A DNA stretch of 64,000 nucleotides from an uncultured Kordiimonas sp. (lineage in GTDB: Bacteria; Pseudomonadota; Alphaproteobacteria; Sphingomonadales; Kordiimonadaceae), in contig CANNDZ010000001.1 of the NCBI GenBank assembly GCA_947503575.1, positions 2,253,672 to 2,317,671 of the forward strand, written 5' to 3'. The position numbers and the translations under genes were made by a program. Positions 25,428 through 33,292 of the stretch are shown here, one piece after another. How positions within the stretch are numbered: position 1 is the first letter of the stretch; each line of letters opens with the position of its first letter. The notes under the pieces were generated by a model, which had not been told where the DNA came from, did no database searches, and saw only the letters and a list, made by a program, of their open reading frames with translations.

Positions 25428-26255
25428 ATGACTTTTTCAGTAAATACAAACGCCGCAGCATTGGACGCCCTTCAAAACTTGAACCGGACATCTGCGAAGT
25501 TGGAAAAAGTGCAAACTGCAATTAACACGGGGCTCAGTGTGGCTTCATCGAAAGACAACAGTGCTATTTTTGCCATTGCGCAAACCTTGCGGGCAGACGT
25601 GTCCGGCATTCGTGCCGCCACCAGCTCCATTGATCGCGCCTTGTCTTCGATTGATGTCGCAATTGCCGCAGGGGAAGCTGTGTCGGATCTTCTGATCGAA
25701 ATGAAAGAAAAGGCAGTAGCCGCCAAAGATGGCGGACTTGATACAGCCAGCCGGACGTCTTTGAACAACGACTTTACGCAATTAAGAGATCAAATTACCT
25801 CTATTGTACAAAATGCTGAGTTCAATGGCACAAATGTCGTGGAAAATGGGGGCGATGCTATTGTCGCCATTACCAATGATGATGGCAGCAACACCATTAC
25901 GGTGGGTGCTCAGGATCTGTCATTGGGCGGCGGCAATGTTACGATTACCGGTACGCAATCGATTGGAACCGCCGCAGCAGCATCTGCCGCTGTTGCAAAT
26001 GTCGAATCCTCAATCGCAAATGTGAACACATCTTTGTCACGTTTGGGGTCGGGTGCAAACCGTCTTGAATTGCAAGCCCAGTTTGTATCGCGCCTTCGGG
26101 ACGCGATCGAAGTGGGTATTGGTAACCTTGTTGATGCCGATTTGGCGAAAGAGTCTGCAAACCTGCAGGCAATTCAGGTGAAGCAGCAGCTGGGCCTTCA
26201 GGCTTTGTCTATTGCAAACCAGGCGCCTCAGGCTGTTACAGGGCTATTCCAGTAA
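25428..26255 (+). CDS. Flagellin (third copy)
   Basis: A 275-residue flagellin, opening MTFSVNTNAAALDALQNLNR and ending LGLQALSIANQAPQAVTGLF. It diverges from copies two and four in the N-terminal helix and in residues 20-60, but the middle part (DLLIE.KEKAVAAKD, NAEFNGTNVVE, DAIVAITND) is shared. The ATG follows GGAGA. Separate promoter and leader show it is controlled as an individual unit within the triplet. Confidence 0.97.
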   Translation: MTFSVNTNAAALDALQNLNRTSAKLEKVQTAINTGLSVASSKDNSAIFAIAQTLRADVSGIRAATSSIDRALSSIDVAIAAGEAVSDLLIEMKEKAVAAKDGGLDTASRTSLNNDFTQLRDQITSIVQNAEFNGTNVVENGGDAIVAITNDDGSNTITVGAQDLSLGGGNVTITGTQSIGTAAAASAAVANVESSIANVNTSLSRLGSGANRLELQAQFVSRLRDAIEVGIGNLVDADLAKESANLQAIQVKQQLGLQALSIANQAPQAVTGLFQ

Positions 26256-26264
26256 ACTTGAGCC

Positions 26265-26283
26265 AGGTGGGCTGCGGCCCACC
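26265..26283 (+). terminator. Hairpin after the third flagellin, probable terminator
   Basis: GGTGGGC-TGC-GGCCCACC forms a compact GC-rich stem 10 bases past the stop, but only a short T-rich stretch follows, so termination may be partial. Confidence 0.5.
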
Positions 26284-26435
26284 GGGCAATCTTTACCTAC
26301 TTACCGGCAAAAACTAGGCGCAATCTGCCTGCCCGGCATATATTGCCTATAGCTGCACTCCCCAGCCTATCTGCGCCCGGTCTTAATTCCTTATATTTTT
26401 CATATATTTAGAAGACAGGCACATTCTGCCGGTTT

Positions 26436-26451
26436 TGGCATCGATATTGCA
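26436..26451 (+). promoter_or_regulatory. Sigma-54 promoter of the fourth flagellin
   Basis: TGGCATCGATATTGCA matches TGGCAY-N5-TTGCA with correct spacing. The transcript should begin near 26462, directly at the first leader hairpin. A CGGCAAAAA motif lies 131 bases upstream at 26305. Confidence 0.85.
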
Positions 26452-26462
26452 TTTTTCGTTTC

Positions 26463-26514
26463 GGGACAAAAAGTCCCTGCGAGCAAAAAGCTCGACATAA
26501 ACTCCAAAAAGGAG
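26463..26514 (+). promoter_or_regulatory. Flagellin leader hairpin set, fourth flagellin
   Basis: Three successive hairpins with identical AAAAA loops: GGGAC-AAAAA-GTCCC (26463-26477), CGAGC-AAAAA-GCTCG (26480-26494) and CTCC-AAAAA-GGAG (26502-26514). The last 3' arm is the ribosome binding site, seven bases before the ATG. The predicted transcript start coincides with the first stem, so the whole leader is structured. Confidence 0.65.
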
Positions 26515-26521
26515 AAGCAAA

Positions 26522-27349
26522 ATGGCTTTCTCGGTAAACACTAATGCGGGTGCTTTTGCAGCCCTGCAAAACCTTAACAAAACCACCAGTGACCTGGGTA
26601 CGGTGCAAAATCGCATCAACACAGGCTTAAAAGTTGCATCGGCAAAAGACGATGCGGCGACGTTCGCTATTGCACAAACCCTTCGCGGGGATGTTGCAGG
26701 CCTGAACGCGGTTAAGTCTTCACTTGACCGGTCCCAATCTACCATCGATGTGGCAATTGCCGCAGGCGAAGCAGTTTCTGACCTTCTTATTGAACTGAAG
26801 GAAAAAGCTGTTGCCGCCAAAGATGCCGGTTTGGATACTGCCAGCCGGAACTCCCTCAACAATGACTTTGGCCAGCTTCGTGACCAGATCACTTCGATCG
26901 TATCGAACGCTGAGTTCAATGGTACAAATGTTGTGGAAAGCAGCGGTGACGCTATCGTCGCCATCACCAACGACACCGGCAGCAACACCATTACGGTGGG
27001 CGCGCAGGACTTGTCACTTGGTGGCGGTAATGTGACCCTGACTGCGACACAAGGTATTGCTTCAGCAGCTGCAGCGTCAGCCGCCGTGGACAATATCGAA
27101 TCGTCTATTTCTAATGTGAATACAGCCCTTTCTGAGCTGGGTTCAGGCGCATCCCGTCTGGATCTGCAAAGAACCTTTGTGAACCAACTATCTGATGCCC
27201 TTGAAGTGGGTATTGGTAACCTGGTTGACGCTGACCTGGCTAGTGAATCTGCGAACTTGCAGGCACTGCAGGTGCGGCAGCAGCTTGGTTTACAGGCATT
27301 GTCGATTGCCAACCAGGCTCCGTCGACAGTTCTCGGGCTCTTCCGATAA
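26522..27349 (+). CDS. Flagellin (fourth copy, last of the triplet)
   Basis: A 275-residue flagellin, opening MAFSVNTNAGAFAALQNLNK and ending LGLQALSIANQAPSTVLGLF. It is the closest relative of the second copy, with near-identical DNA in the conserved N-terminal half. The centre differs in a few positions (SSGDAIV, TATQGIASAAAAS). It is followed by a stable hairpin and flaG, which has no clear promoter of its own and may be read through from here. Confidence 0.97.
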   Translation: MAFSVNTNAGAFAALQNLNKTTSDLGTVQNRINTGLKVASAKDDAATFAIAQTLRGDVAGLNAVKSSLDRSQSTIDVAIAAGEAVSDLLIELKEKAVAAKDAGLDTASRNSLNNDFGQLRDQITSIVSNAEFNGTNVVESSGDAIVAITNDTGSNTITVGAQDLSLGGGNVTLTATQGIASAAAASAAVDNIESSISNVNTALSELGSGASRLDLQRTFVNQLSDALEVGIGNLVDADLASESANLQALQVRQQLGLQALSIANQAPSTVLGLFR

Positions 27350-27357
27350 GAACGACT

Positions 27358-27386
27358 CTGAGTGAATCCCTCGTGGGTTCACTCAG
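27358..27386 (+). terminator. Hairpin after the fourth flagellin
   Basis: CTGAGTGAA pairs with TTCACTCAG across a short loop that can pair further (CC/GG). It starts nine bases after the stop. The following ACCTTGATTATT has few T residues, so it may protect the mRNA end or terminate only partly, leaving flaG expression linked to the flagellin. Confidence 0.55.
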
Positions 27387-27483
27387 ACCTTGATTATTGG
27401 AATATAATAGTGAGCGCGCTTCGACAGTCATGAGTAACCATCCATAGTGAGGATGGAAAAGTATGAAGCAGCACTGAAAATCA

Positions 27484-27499
27484 CGTTCGGAGTGGAACG
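27484..27499 (+). promoter_or_regulatory. Hairpin presenting the flaG ribosome binding site
   Basis: CGTTC-GGAGTG-GAACG places the ribosome binding site GGAGTGG in the loop and 3' arm, and the stem ends immediately before the ATG at 27500. Another stem, CCATCC/GGATGG (27438-27456), lies just upstream. Such a structure could modulate translation; no regulator can be named. Confidence 0.4.
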
Positions 27500-27913
27500 A
27501 TGACTGAAATTGGTAGCAGCGGTAATGGTGCTCAGGTGGTAAACCTGAAAACTAATTCCACGCGTAGCCCAGGGTCAGACAGCGTTGAACGCGGAACGAC
27601 CCCGGCAGCTACGCCGAAAACAGATGCAACAACCCAGCCGATAGGTAATGGTGCTGAGGCCTTGGGGGCCGAAGTAATCAAAGACCCTTTCGAACAGGCA
27701 GCGGGGGTTCTGGAAGAATTCATCCCTGAATTCGAACAGATACCAAACACTCGTTTGCGCATCGATAAGGACGACGAAACAGGCAGGTTCGTATACTACA
27801 GTGTAGACGACGAATCCGGAGAAGTGGTCAGGCAATTCCCGCCGGAAAACATTCTCAAATTTCTGTCGTATTACAGAGGCTTGGAAGGGTTGTTGCTGGA
27901 CGATAAAATTTAG
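27500..27913 (+). CDS. flaG: FlaG family protein
   Basis: FlaG proteins are small cytoplasmic or exported factors that limit filament length in several bacteria. The 137-residue product has a disordered N-terminal half and the conserved FlaG C-terminal domain: NTRLRIDKDDETGRFVYYSVDDESGEVVRQFPPENILKFL-type block ending LLLDDKI. It follows the flagellin triplet. A hairpin lies right after its stop. Confidence 0.88.
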   Translation: MTEIGSSGNGAQVVNLKTNSTRSPGSDSVERGTTPAATPKTDATTQPIGNGAEALGAEVIKDPFEQAAGVLEEFIPEFEQIPNTRLRIDKDDETGRFVYYSVDDESGEVVRQFPPENILKFLSYYRGLEGLLLDDKI

Positions 27914-27941
27914 GCTGCAAGCCTGAAACTTGTAGCCTTTA
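27913..27941 (+). terminator. Probable terminator of flaG
   Basis: GGCTGCAAG pairs with CTTGTAGCC (one G/T pair) and is followed by a short T run; it starts at the flaG stop codon. A second small hairpin (GGTACCC-TTCG-GGTATT) follows at about 27950. Confidence 0.6.
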
Positions 27942-28161
27942 AACAGGCTGGTACCCTTCGGGTATTGATGCACTTGCTTTGTTCGCCGATCTTGGCACGA
28001 CGGAGCAAGCTTTTTGCGTTGTCCAAAAGTAATTGGCATGTGCCCATATTTCTCATGCAGCGGCGATTGCAAGATAGTATTAAATCACTGAAAGTCTGGA
28101 AACGTCCAAATATTGCTCTACGTCTGGACTAGTTCAAAAACTTTGCAGGAGTATCCCGTTA

Positions 28162-29007
28162 ATGCAATTTGATGGTACCCAAAACTATGTCGCAACTGAT
28201 GACCTAAAGGTTGCCGTAAATGCTGCAGCCACATTGCGCCGCCCTCTTCTCATTAAGGGAGAACCCGGGACGGGAAAAACAGTCCTCGCACACGAAGTTG
28301 CCGAGGCATTTGGTACCGATCTTATAGAATGGCATATCAAATCAACAACCAAAGCACAGCAAGGTCTGTATGAGTACGACGCAGTATCACGCCTTCGGGA
28401 CAGCCAACTTGGTGATGAAAAAGTAAAAGACATTCGCAACTACATAAAAAAAGGCAAACTTTGGGAAGCATTTACCAGCGAACAAACACCTGTATTGCTG
28501 ATTGATGAAATTGATAAAGCCGATATCGAGTTTCCGAACGACCTTTTGCTTGAGTTGGATCGCATGGAATTCCATGTGTATGAAACAGGTGAAACGATTA
28601 AAGCGGTTAATCGCCCGGTTGTTATTATTACTTCCAACAACGAGAAAGAACTACCGGACGCCTTTTTACGTCGCTGTTTCTTCCACTTCATCAAGTTCCC
28701 TGATGAAGAAACAATGAAAAGCATCATTGATGTCCACTATCCGGACATATCCAACAAATTGGTAAAACAAGCGCTCAATATCTTTTTTGAAATCCGCGAG
28801 GTGCCTGGCTTGAAGAAGAAGCCGTCCACGAGCGAGCTTCTGGACTGGCTCAAACTTCTGATGGCGGAGGACCTACCGGAAGAAGTGCTTAAGTCAAAAG
28901 ATCCAAACAGCTTGATTCCGCCGCTTCACGGCGCGTTGCTCAAAAATGAGCAAGACGTTCATTTGTTTGAGAAGCTAGCCTTTATGAATCGTCGCAAAAC
29001 GGTTTAA
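28162..29007 (+). CDS. MoxR-type AAA ATPase
   Basis: A 281-residue AAA+ ATPase of the MoxR branch, thought to work as a chaperone that remodels or matures a partner complex together with a VWA protein. Walker A is GEPGTGKT (residues 33-40), Walker B LLIDEID (near 112-118), followed by TSNNEKELPDAFLRRCFFHF carrying sensor and arginine finger. The VWA gene follows after 17 bases, the usual MoxR pair. It is not visibly tied to the flagellar genes upstream. Confidence 0.88.
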   Translation: MQFDGTQNYVATDDLKVAVNAAATLRRPLLIKGEPGTGKTVLAHEVAEAFGTDLIEWHIKSTTKAQQGLYEYDAVSRLRDSQLGDEKVKDIRNYIKKGKLWEAFTSEQTPVLLIDEIDKADIEFPNDLLLELDRMEFHVYETGETIKAVNRPVVIITSNNEKELPDAFLRRCFFHFIKFPDEETMKSIIDVHYPDISNKLVKQALNIFFEIREVPGLKKKPSTSELLDWLKLLMAEDLPEEVLKSKDPNSLIPPLHGALLKNEQDVHLFEKLAFMNRRKTV

Positions 29008-29024
29008 ACAGGAACGAGCATCCC

Positions 29025-30200
29025 ATGTTCACAAACTTTTTCTATGCCCTGAAAGACAACGGCCTGCCAGTCAGCATCAAGGAATATCTGATGCTGATGG
29101 AAGCAATGCAAGCAGGCTGCGCAGACTTCAGTATTGATGACTTTTACTATCTATCGCGTTCAACTTTTGTCAAAGATGAGGCAAACCTCGACAAATTTGA
29201 CCGGGTTTTCGGCAAAGTCTTTGAAGGCATAGAGTTTATAGCTGACGATGAAGCCGTTGAAATCCCCAAAGACTGGCTTGAAAAACTAGCAGAACTGTAT
29301 CTCAGCAAAGAAGAGATGGAGAAGATCAAGTCCCTTGGGGATTGGGATGAGATCATGGAGACGCTGAAGAAGCGTCTTGAAGAGCAGGAAAAGCGTCATC
29401 AAGGCGGCAATAAGTGGATTGGCACAGCAGGGAAAAGTCCTTTTGGTGCTTATGGCTACAACCCAGAGGGTGTTCGCATAGGCCAAGACAAAGGTCGCCA
29501 TGGCCGTGCCATTAAAGTGTGGGATAAGCGCGAATATAAAAACCTTGACGACAGTGTTGAACTTGGCACACGGAACATAAAGATCGCACTTCGAAAATTG
29601 CGGCAGTTTGCTCGTGAAGGCGAAGCAACAGAGCTTGACCTGGACGGTACAATCCACTCTACGGCCCATAACGGCTATCTCGACATCAAAATGATGCCTG
29701 AACGGCACAATGCAGTAAAATTGTTATTGTTTTTTGATGTTGGCGGCTCAATGGACCCACATATCAAGGTGTGCGAAGAATTATTCTCTGCTGCGCGCAC
29801 CGAATTCAAGCATCTGGAATTTTTCTATTTTCATAACTGCCTTTATGAGCGCGTGTGGAAGGACAACAGTCGCAGGCATAATGACTTCAAATCAACAATG
29901 GATGTGCTTCATACCTACCCACATGATTATAAGGTAATTTTTATCGGCGATGCTTCCATGAGCCCCTATGAAATTACCTACCCTGGGGGGTCTGTTGAAC
30001 ACTGGAACGAGGAGTCTGGTGAAGTATGGATGAACCGGGTCACAAACATTTATAACCGGGCTGTTTGGCTGAACCCCATCCCGGATGATCATTGGCGTTA
30101 CAGCCAATCCATTCAGATTATGAAGTCGTTGATGCGCGACAATATGTTTCCCCTAACCCTGTCCGGAATAGACAGCGCCATGAAAGAGTTGCGGCGTTAG
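29025..30200 (+). CDS. CoxE-like VWA domain protein, MoxR partner
   Basis: A 391-residue cytoplasmic protein. The N-terminal half is helical and charged; the C-terminal half is a von Willebrand A domain with the metal site DVGGSM (near residue 240), followed by ELFSAARTEFKHLEFFYFHNCLYERVW and IFIGDASM. CoxE-type proteins of this length accompany MoxR ATPases and are thought to recruit the substrate. The first MIDAS motif reads DxGxS as expected. The pair is followed by a strong terminator. Confidence 0.85.
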   Translation: MFTNFFYALKDNGLPVSIKEYLMLMEAMQAGCADFSIDDFYYLSRSTFVKDEANLDKFDRVFGKVFEGIEFIADDEAVEIPKDWLEKLAELYLSKEEMEKIKSLGDWDEIMETLKKRLEEQEKRHQGGNKWIGTAGKSPFGAYGYNPEGVRIGQDKGRHGRAIKVWDKREYKNLDDSVELGTRNIKIALRKLRQFAREGEATELDLDGTIHSTAHNGYLDIKMMPERHNAVKLLLFFDVGGSMDPHIKVCEELFSAARTEFKHLEFFYFHNCLYERVWKDNSRRHNDFKSTMDVLHTYPHDYKVIFIGDASMSPYEITYPGGSVEHWNEESGEVWMNRVTNIYNRAVWLNPIPDDHWRYSQSIQIMKSLMRDNMFPLTLSGIDSAMKELRR

Positions 30201-30209
30201 CAGAAACAC

Positions 30210-30237
30210 AAAGTGGGGCACCTAAGTGCCCCACTTT
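30210..30237 (+). terminator. Terminator after the MoxR/VWA pair
   Basis: AAAGTGGGGCAC-CTAA-GTGCCCCACTTT is a perfect 12-base stem ten bases after the stop. A T-rich stretch (TCTTTTTT) comes slightly further on. It is symmetrical and could also serve the convergent gene. Confidence 0.85.
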
Positions 30238-30289
30238 ACATAGTCTTTTTTCGGTCCGTTGAACCAACCGCAATTCAATCTGTCGCTTG

Positions 30290-30835
30290 TTAGTCCGATG
30301 CCTGTGCCAAAATCGTGATGCGCCCGGCCACTGGTGTACCGCGACCGATGGCTTCGCTTCGAACTTCTGTCTCGCGCATTAGCGCCCTTGCCTCCATCGG
30401 CGATCCGGCAATGATGTAATTCAAACGCAAGCTGAACCGAAGCCGGTCGTCGTCAAAACCTGCTGGCAGCGCCGGGAAGTTGGCGCGTTTGACAACTCGT
30501 CGGGCAGCTGCCCGCAACGCGGCATCGCCAGTGTTTTCGACAAGATCGCTGTCAATGACGTTCCCGTCTCGGTCCACCGTTACATGAAAAACAGAACGGC
30601 CAGATTTGCCTCGTTTCACGGCAAAGGACGGAAAGTGCATCACCTTGTCGACAGAAGCGTCCGCTGATTTGGCCCAACCGTGTAGGCCTGTATCATCGCC
30701 GGCGCTAACGGCAGCCGTAAAGCCACAGGCGATCAGGACACCAAGTGAAGCAGCAGCGGCTTTCAGCATGGTTCGCTCTAGAGTTTTTAAAGGATTTCTG
30801 GTCTGGGTTACTTTTGTTGTCAGTACGTTGGTCAT
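30290..30835 (-). CDS. TonB C-terminal domain protein
   Basis: A 181-residue secreted or periplasmic protein. A hydrophobic segment near residues 26-44 (AAAASLGVLIACGFTAAVSA) acts as signal or anchor, although 25 residues precede it. The TonB-type C-terminal fold is indicated by SVFHVTVDRDGNVIDSDLVENTGDAALRAAARRVVKRANFPALP, typical of TonB-family proteins outside energy transduction. There is no proline-rich spacer, so it is not a classical TonB. Function beyond that is unclear. Confidence 0.7.
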   Translation of the reverse strand: MTNVLTTKVTQTRNPLKTLERTMLKAAAASLGVLIACGFTAAVSAGDDTGLHGWAKSADASVDKVMHFPSFAVKRGKSGRSVFHVTVDRDGNVIDSDLVENTGDAALRAAARRVVKRANFPALPAGFDDDRLRFSLRLNYIIAGSPMEARALMRETEVRSEAIGRGTPVAGRITILAQASD

Positions 30836-31151
30836 GATATTCTCCTCGCTATTGTATACCTGTCGATTTCAGTTTCTCAGCCGGTCTTTAGTGCCAGCCG
30901 TATGAGGTATAATGAAGATCCGGAATGCCAAGCTAAAGGACAATACGATCAGGTGATGACTAAATGCGATTTCCTGATAAACCGATAAACGCATGGTCTA
31001 TTCCTTTCACGAAAACGTCATCGAACTGGCTATAATCATGGCCTTTAAGAAAAGAATTGCCTGACCTGAATGATACACCCAATAAAGCTCTTTTAACCCG
31101 CAGCGTTCCTTGCTACGGCTATGGCAACACTCTCGGCACGGAAAAATTATT
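30836..31151. other. Intergenic region, no gene seen
   Basis: This stretch lies between the divergent TonB-domain and alkaline phosphatase genes. I see no coding frame with a ribosome binding site and no strong hairpin. A Pho-regulon site might be expected before a phosphatase, but I could not identify one with confidence. Confidence 0.5.
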
Positions 31152-32723
31152 ATGAAAAACAACCAGTCGATCAGCCGTCATACGGCGGCACTCGTGCGAT
31201 CAGTCGCAGCAGTGGCCTTGCTGAGTGGCTTTGCCCTCACCGCAGCACAGGATACGCCAGCCCCAGACAACAGACCTGGCGTTCCGTTAACGAATGAAAT
31301 GTTAGGGACAACTCAGTCTTGGCTAGACGATGGTGCAGCCGCAATCCAGAAACGATTGATGGTTAAACCCAATACCCGGCGCGCCAAGAACGTGATTTTG
31401 TTTGTTGGCGACGGAATGGGAATTTCCACCCTCACCGCCGGAAGAATTTTGCAGGGACAACTGGCAGGCAATTCCGGTGAAGAAAACCTGTTGAGTTTTG
31501 AACACTTTCCCCACACGGCTTTGGTGAAGACATACAATGTGGATGCACAGGTTCCTGACTCTGCAGGCACCGCTACTGCCCTGAATACCGGGGTGAAAAC
31601 ACGCGTTGGTGCGATCAACACCGGGCCGCTTCAGGTCCAGGGCTCTTGTGAAAATATCGCCGCAAATAGCCTGACACCTATTGCAGGCTATGCGGAACAA
31701 ATCGGCATGAGCACCGGCGTTGTTTCGACGGCGCGCCTGACCCACGCAACACCTGCAACTGTTTATGCTGTTTCCCCGATCAGGGATTGGGAAAATGATG
31801 CTGAAATGCCGGAGCAAGGCACCGAAGGCTGCCGCGATATCGCACAACAGATTATTGATGACCTTGGCGGCGACGGCCTGGAAGTTGCGCTGGGTGGCGG
31901 CCGCAGAAGCTTCCTGCCGGAAACGATAGAGGGCGGCAGCAGAAAAGACGGCCGAAACCTGACTTCAGAGTGGGTTGCTGCCCGACCAGGCGCAGCCTAT
32001 GTCGCTGACAAAAACGAGCTTGCTGATATCGATATCAGCAGCACCAGCCACCTTCTTGGGTTATTCGATGAAAGCCACATGGATTTTGAGTTGGACCGAA
32101 CAGAGCGCCCATCCACCCCGGTGGTCCAGCCGTCTCTGGCTGACATGACAGAAACTGCAATCAAGATGCTATCTAAAGATGACGATGGGTTCTACCTGCT
32201 GGTCGAAGGTGGGCGGGTTGACCATGCACACCATGCCGGTAATGCACAGCGCGCCCTGATGGACACTGTGGCACTCTCAGATGCTGTAGAAAAGGCGATG
32301 TCCATGGTTGACCTGGAGGAAACACTCATCCTTGTCACCGCAGATCATAGCCATGTGTTTACGATTGCAGGCTACCCTCGTCGTGGTAATCCAATTTTTG
32401 GTCTTGTCACGCCAATTGAGCTGCGAGGGAGTGAACCGTCGCTTGCGCGCGACAACAAGCCCTATACTACACTCGGCTATCACAACGGGCCCGGCGCGAT
32501 TGAAGGGGAACGACCCGCGCTAACAGCAGATGAAGCAGAATCGATTGACCACCTTCAACAGGCCTTAGTGCCAACCTGGGGTGAAACGCACGGTGGTGAA
32601 GATGTCGCCTTGTTTGGCATTGGGCCTTGGGCGCACCTGGCGACAGGCACAATGGAACAGAATGTGATTTTTCACATCATAGATCATGCCCTTGACCTGA
32701 GAAAGAGAGCGGCAGCGCAGTAG
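31152..32723 (+). CDS. Alkaline phosphatase (PhoA family)
   Basis: A 523-residue exported phosphomonoesterase releasing phosphate from organic esters in the periplasm. ATG 31152 gives a clear signal peptide (AALVRSVAAVALLSGFALTAAQ). Metal and catalytic motifs are intact: FVGDGMG (Asp), DSAGTATA with the nucleophilic Ser, VEGGRVDHAHHAGN, TADHSH and the final GETHGGEDV. Length and motif order match PhoA-type phosphatases. It stands alone, with convergent neighbours. Confidence 0.93.
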   Translation: MKNNQSISRHTAALVRSVAAVALLSGFALTAAQDTPAPDNRPGVPLTNEMLGTTQSWLDDGAAAIQKRLMVKPNTRRAKNVILFVGDGMGISTLTAGRILQGQLAGNSGEENLLSFEHFPHTALVKTYNVDAQVPDSAGTATALNTGVKTRVGAINTGPLQVQGSCENIAANSLTPIAGYAEQIGMSTGVVSTARLTHATPATVYAVSPIRDWENDAEMPEQGTEGCRDIAQQIIDDLGGDGLEVALGGGRRSFLPETIEGGSRKDGRNLTSEWVAARPGAAYVADKNELADIDISSTSHLLGLFDESHMDFELDRTERPSTPVVQPSLADMTETAIKMLSKDDDGFYLLVEGGRVDHAHHAGNAQRALMDTVALSDAVEKAMSMVDLEETLILVTADHSHVFTIAGYPRRGNPIFGLVTPIELRGSEPSLARDNKPYTTLGYHNGPGAIEGERPALTADEAESIDHLQQALVPTWGETHGGEDVALFGIGPWAHLATGTMEQNVIFHIIDHALDLRKRAAAQ

Positions 32724-32788
32724 CTCTGTCTGCTCGCTCCACCGTCGGCTTCAACTAGATTACAACTGCCCGCCAAGGTATTGTGACG

Positions 32789-33292
32789 TTACGTGCCTTC
32801 GTATTGGGTAATCGCTTGATCAAGGCTGTTTGAAAGCTCGACACCAATTTCGCCACCATCCCCGGAAACGCGCCCTCTGATAACGGCGCGCATAGCATCC
32901 ACGTGGGACTTCACCAATTCCACCTGATTGTCGCTAATCTCGCCTGGTCGTTTGATGGTAAAGCCATATAGGCTGTCCGCAAACTTGGTGATCAGCGGAT
33001 AGCCAAACGTACCGCCCTGCCCCTTCATGTCATGAGAGATATGGTTTATCTCTTCAAAAAACTCATGGCGTTTCTCTGGTGTATCGACACACCTGCCATG
33101 CTGTTCCTGCAACTTAACGATCAAGCCGGATACCCAGTCTGGGTAATCCTCCGACATTTTATTCAGTGCTTTCTCCGCTGCTTCCAGCGCTTCTGCCGAT
33201 ATGGAGGTATTTCCAGGAGCAAGACCGGCTGTCTTTTCTTTGAGACGGTTTTTAAACCGGTAAAAGCGTACGATAACCTTTTTACTATCCAC
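32789..33292 (-). CDS. HPt domain protein
   Basis: A 167-residue histidine phosphotransfer protein. The phosphorylatable His lies in NHISHDMKGQGGTFGYPL (near residue 87), fitting the HPt H-x-x-K-G core; helices on either side form the bundle. The N-terminal 35 residues are basic and probably an extension. Its start overlaps the end of the receiver-protein gene by eight bases, so the two are coupled and likely interact. Confidence 0.8.
   Translation of the reverse strand: MDSKKVIVRFYRFKNRLKEKTAGLAPGNTSISAEALEAAEKALNKMSEDYPDWVSGLIVKLQEQHGRCVDTPEKRHEFFEEINHISHDMKGQGGTFGYPLITKFADSLYGFTIKRPGEISDNQVELVKSHVDAMRAVIRGRVSGDGGEIGVELSNSLDQAITQYEGT

Noticed and set aside
26383..27312. Leftward 309-residue frame opposite the fourth flagellin
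   Set aside because: Antisense of a conserved flagellin; similar shadows occur opposite the other flagellins.
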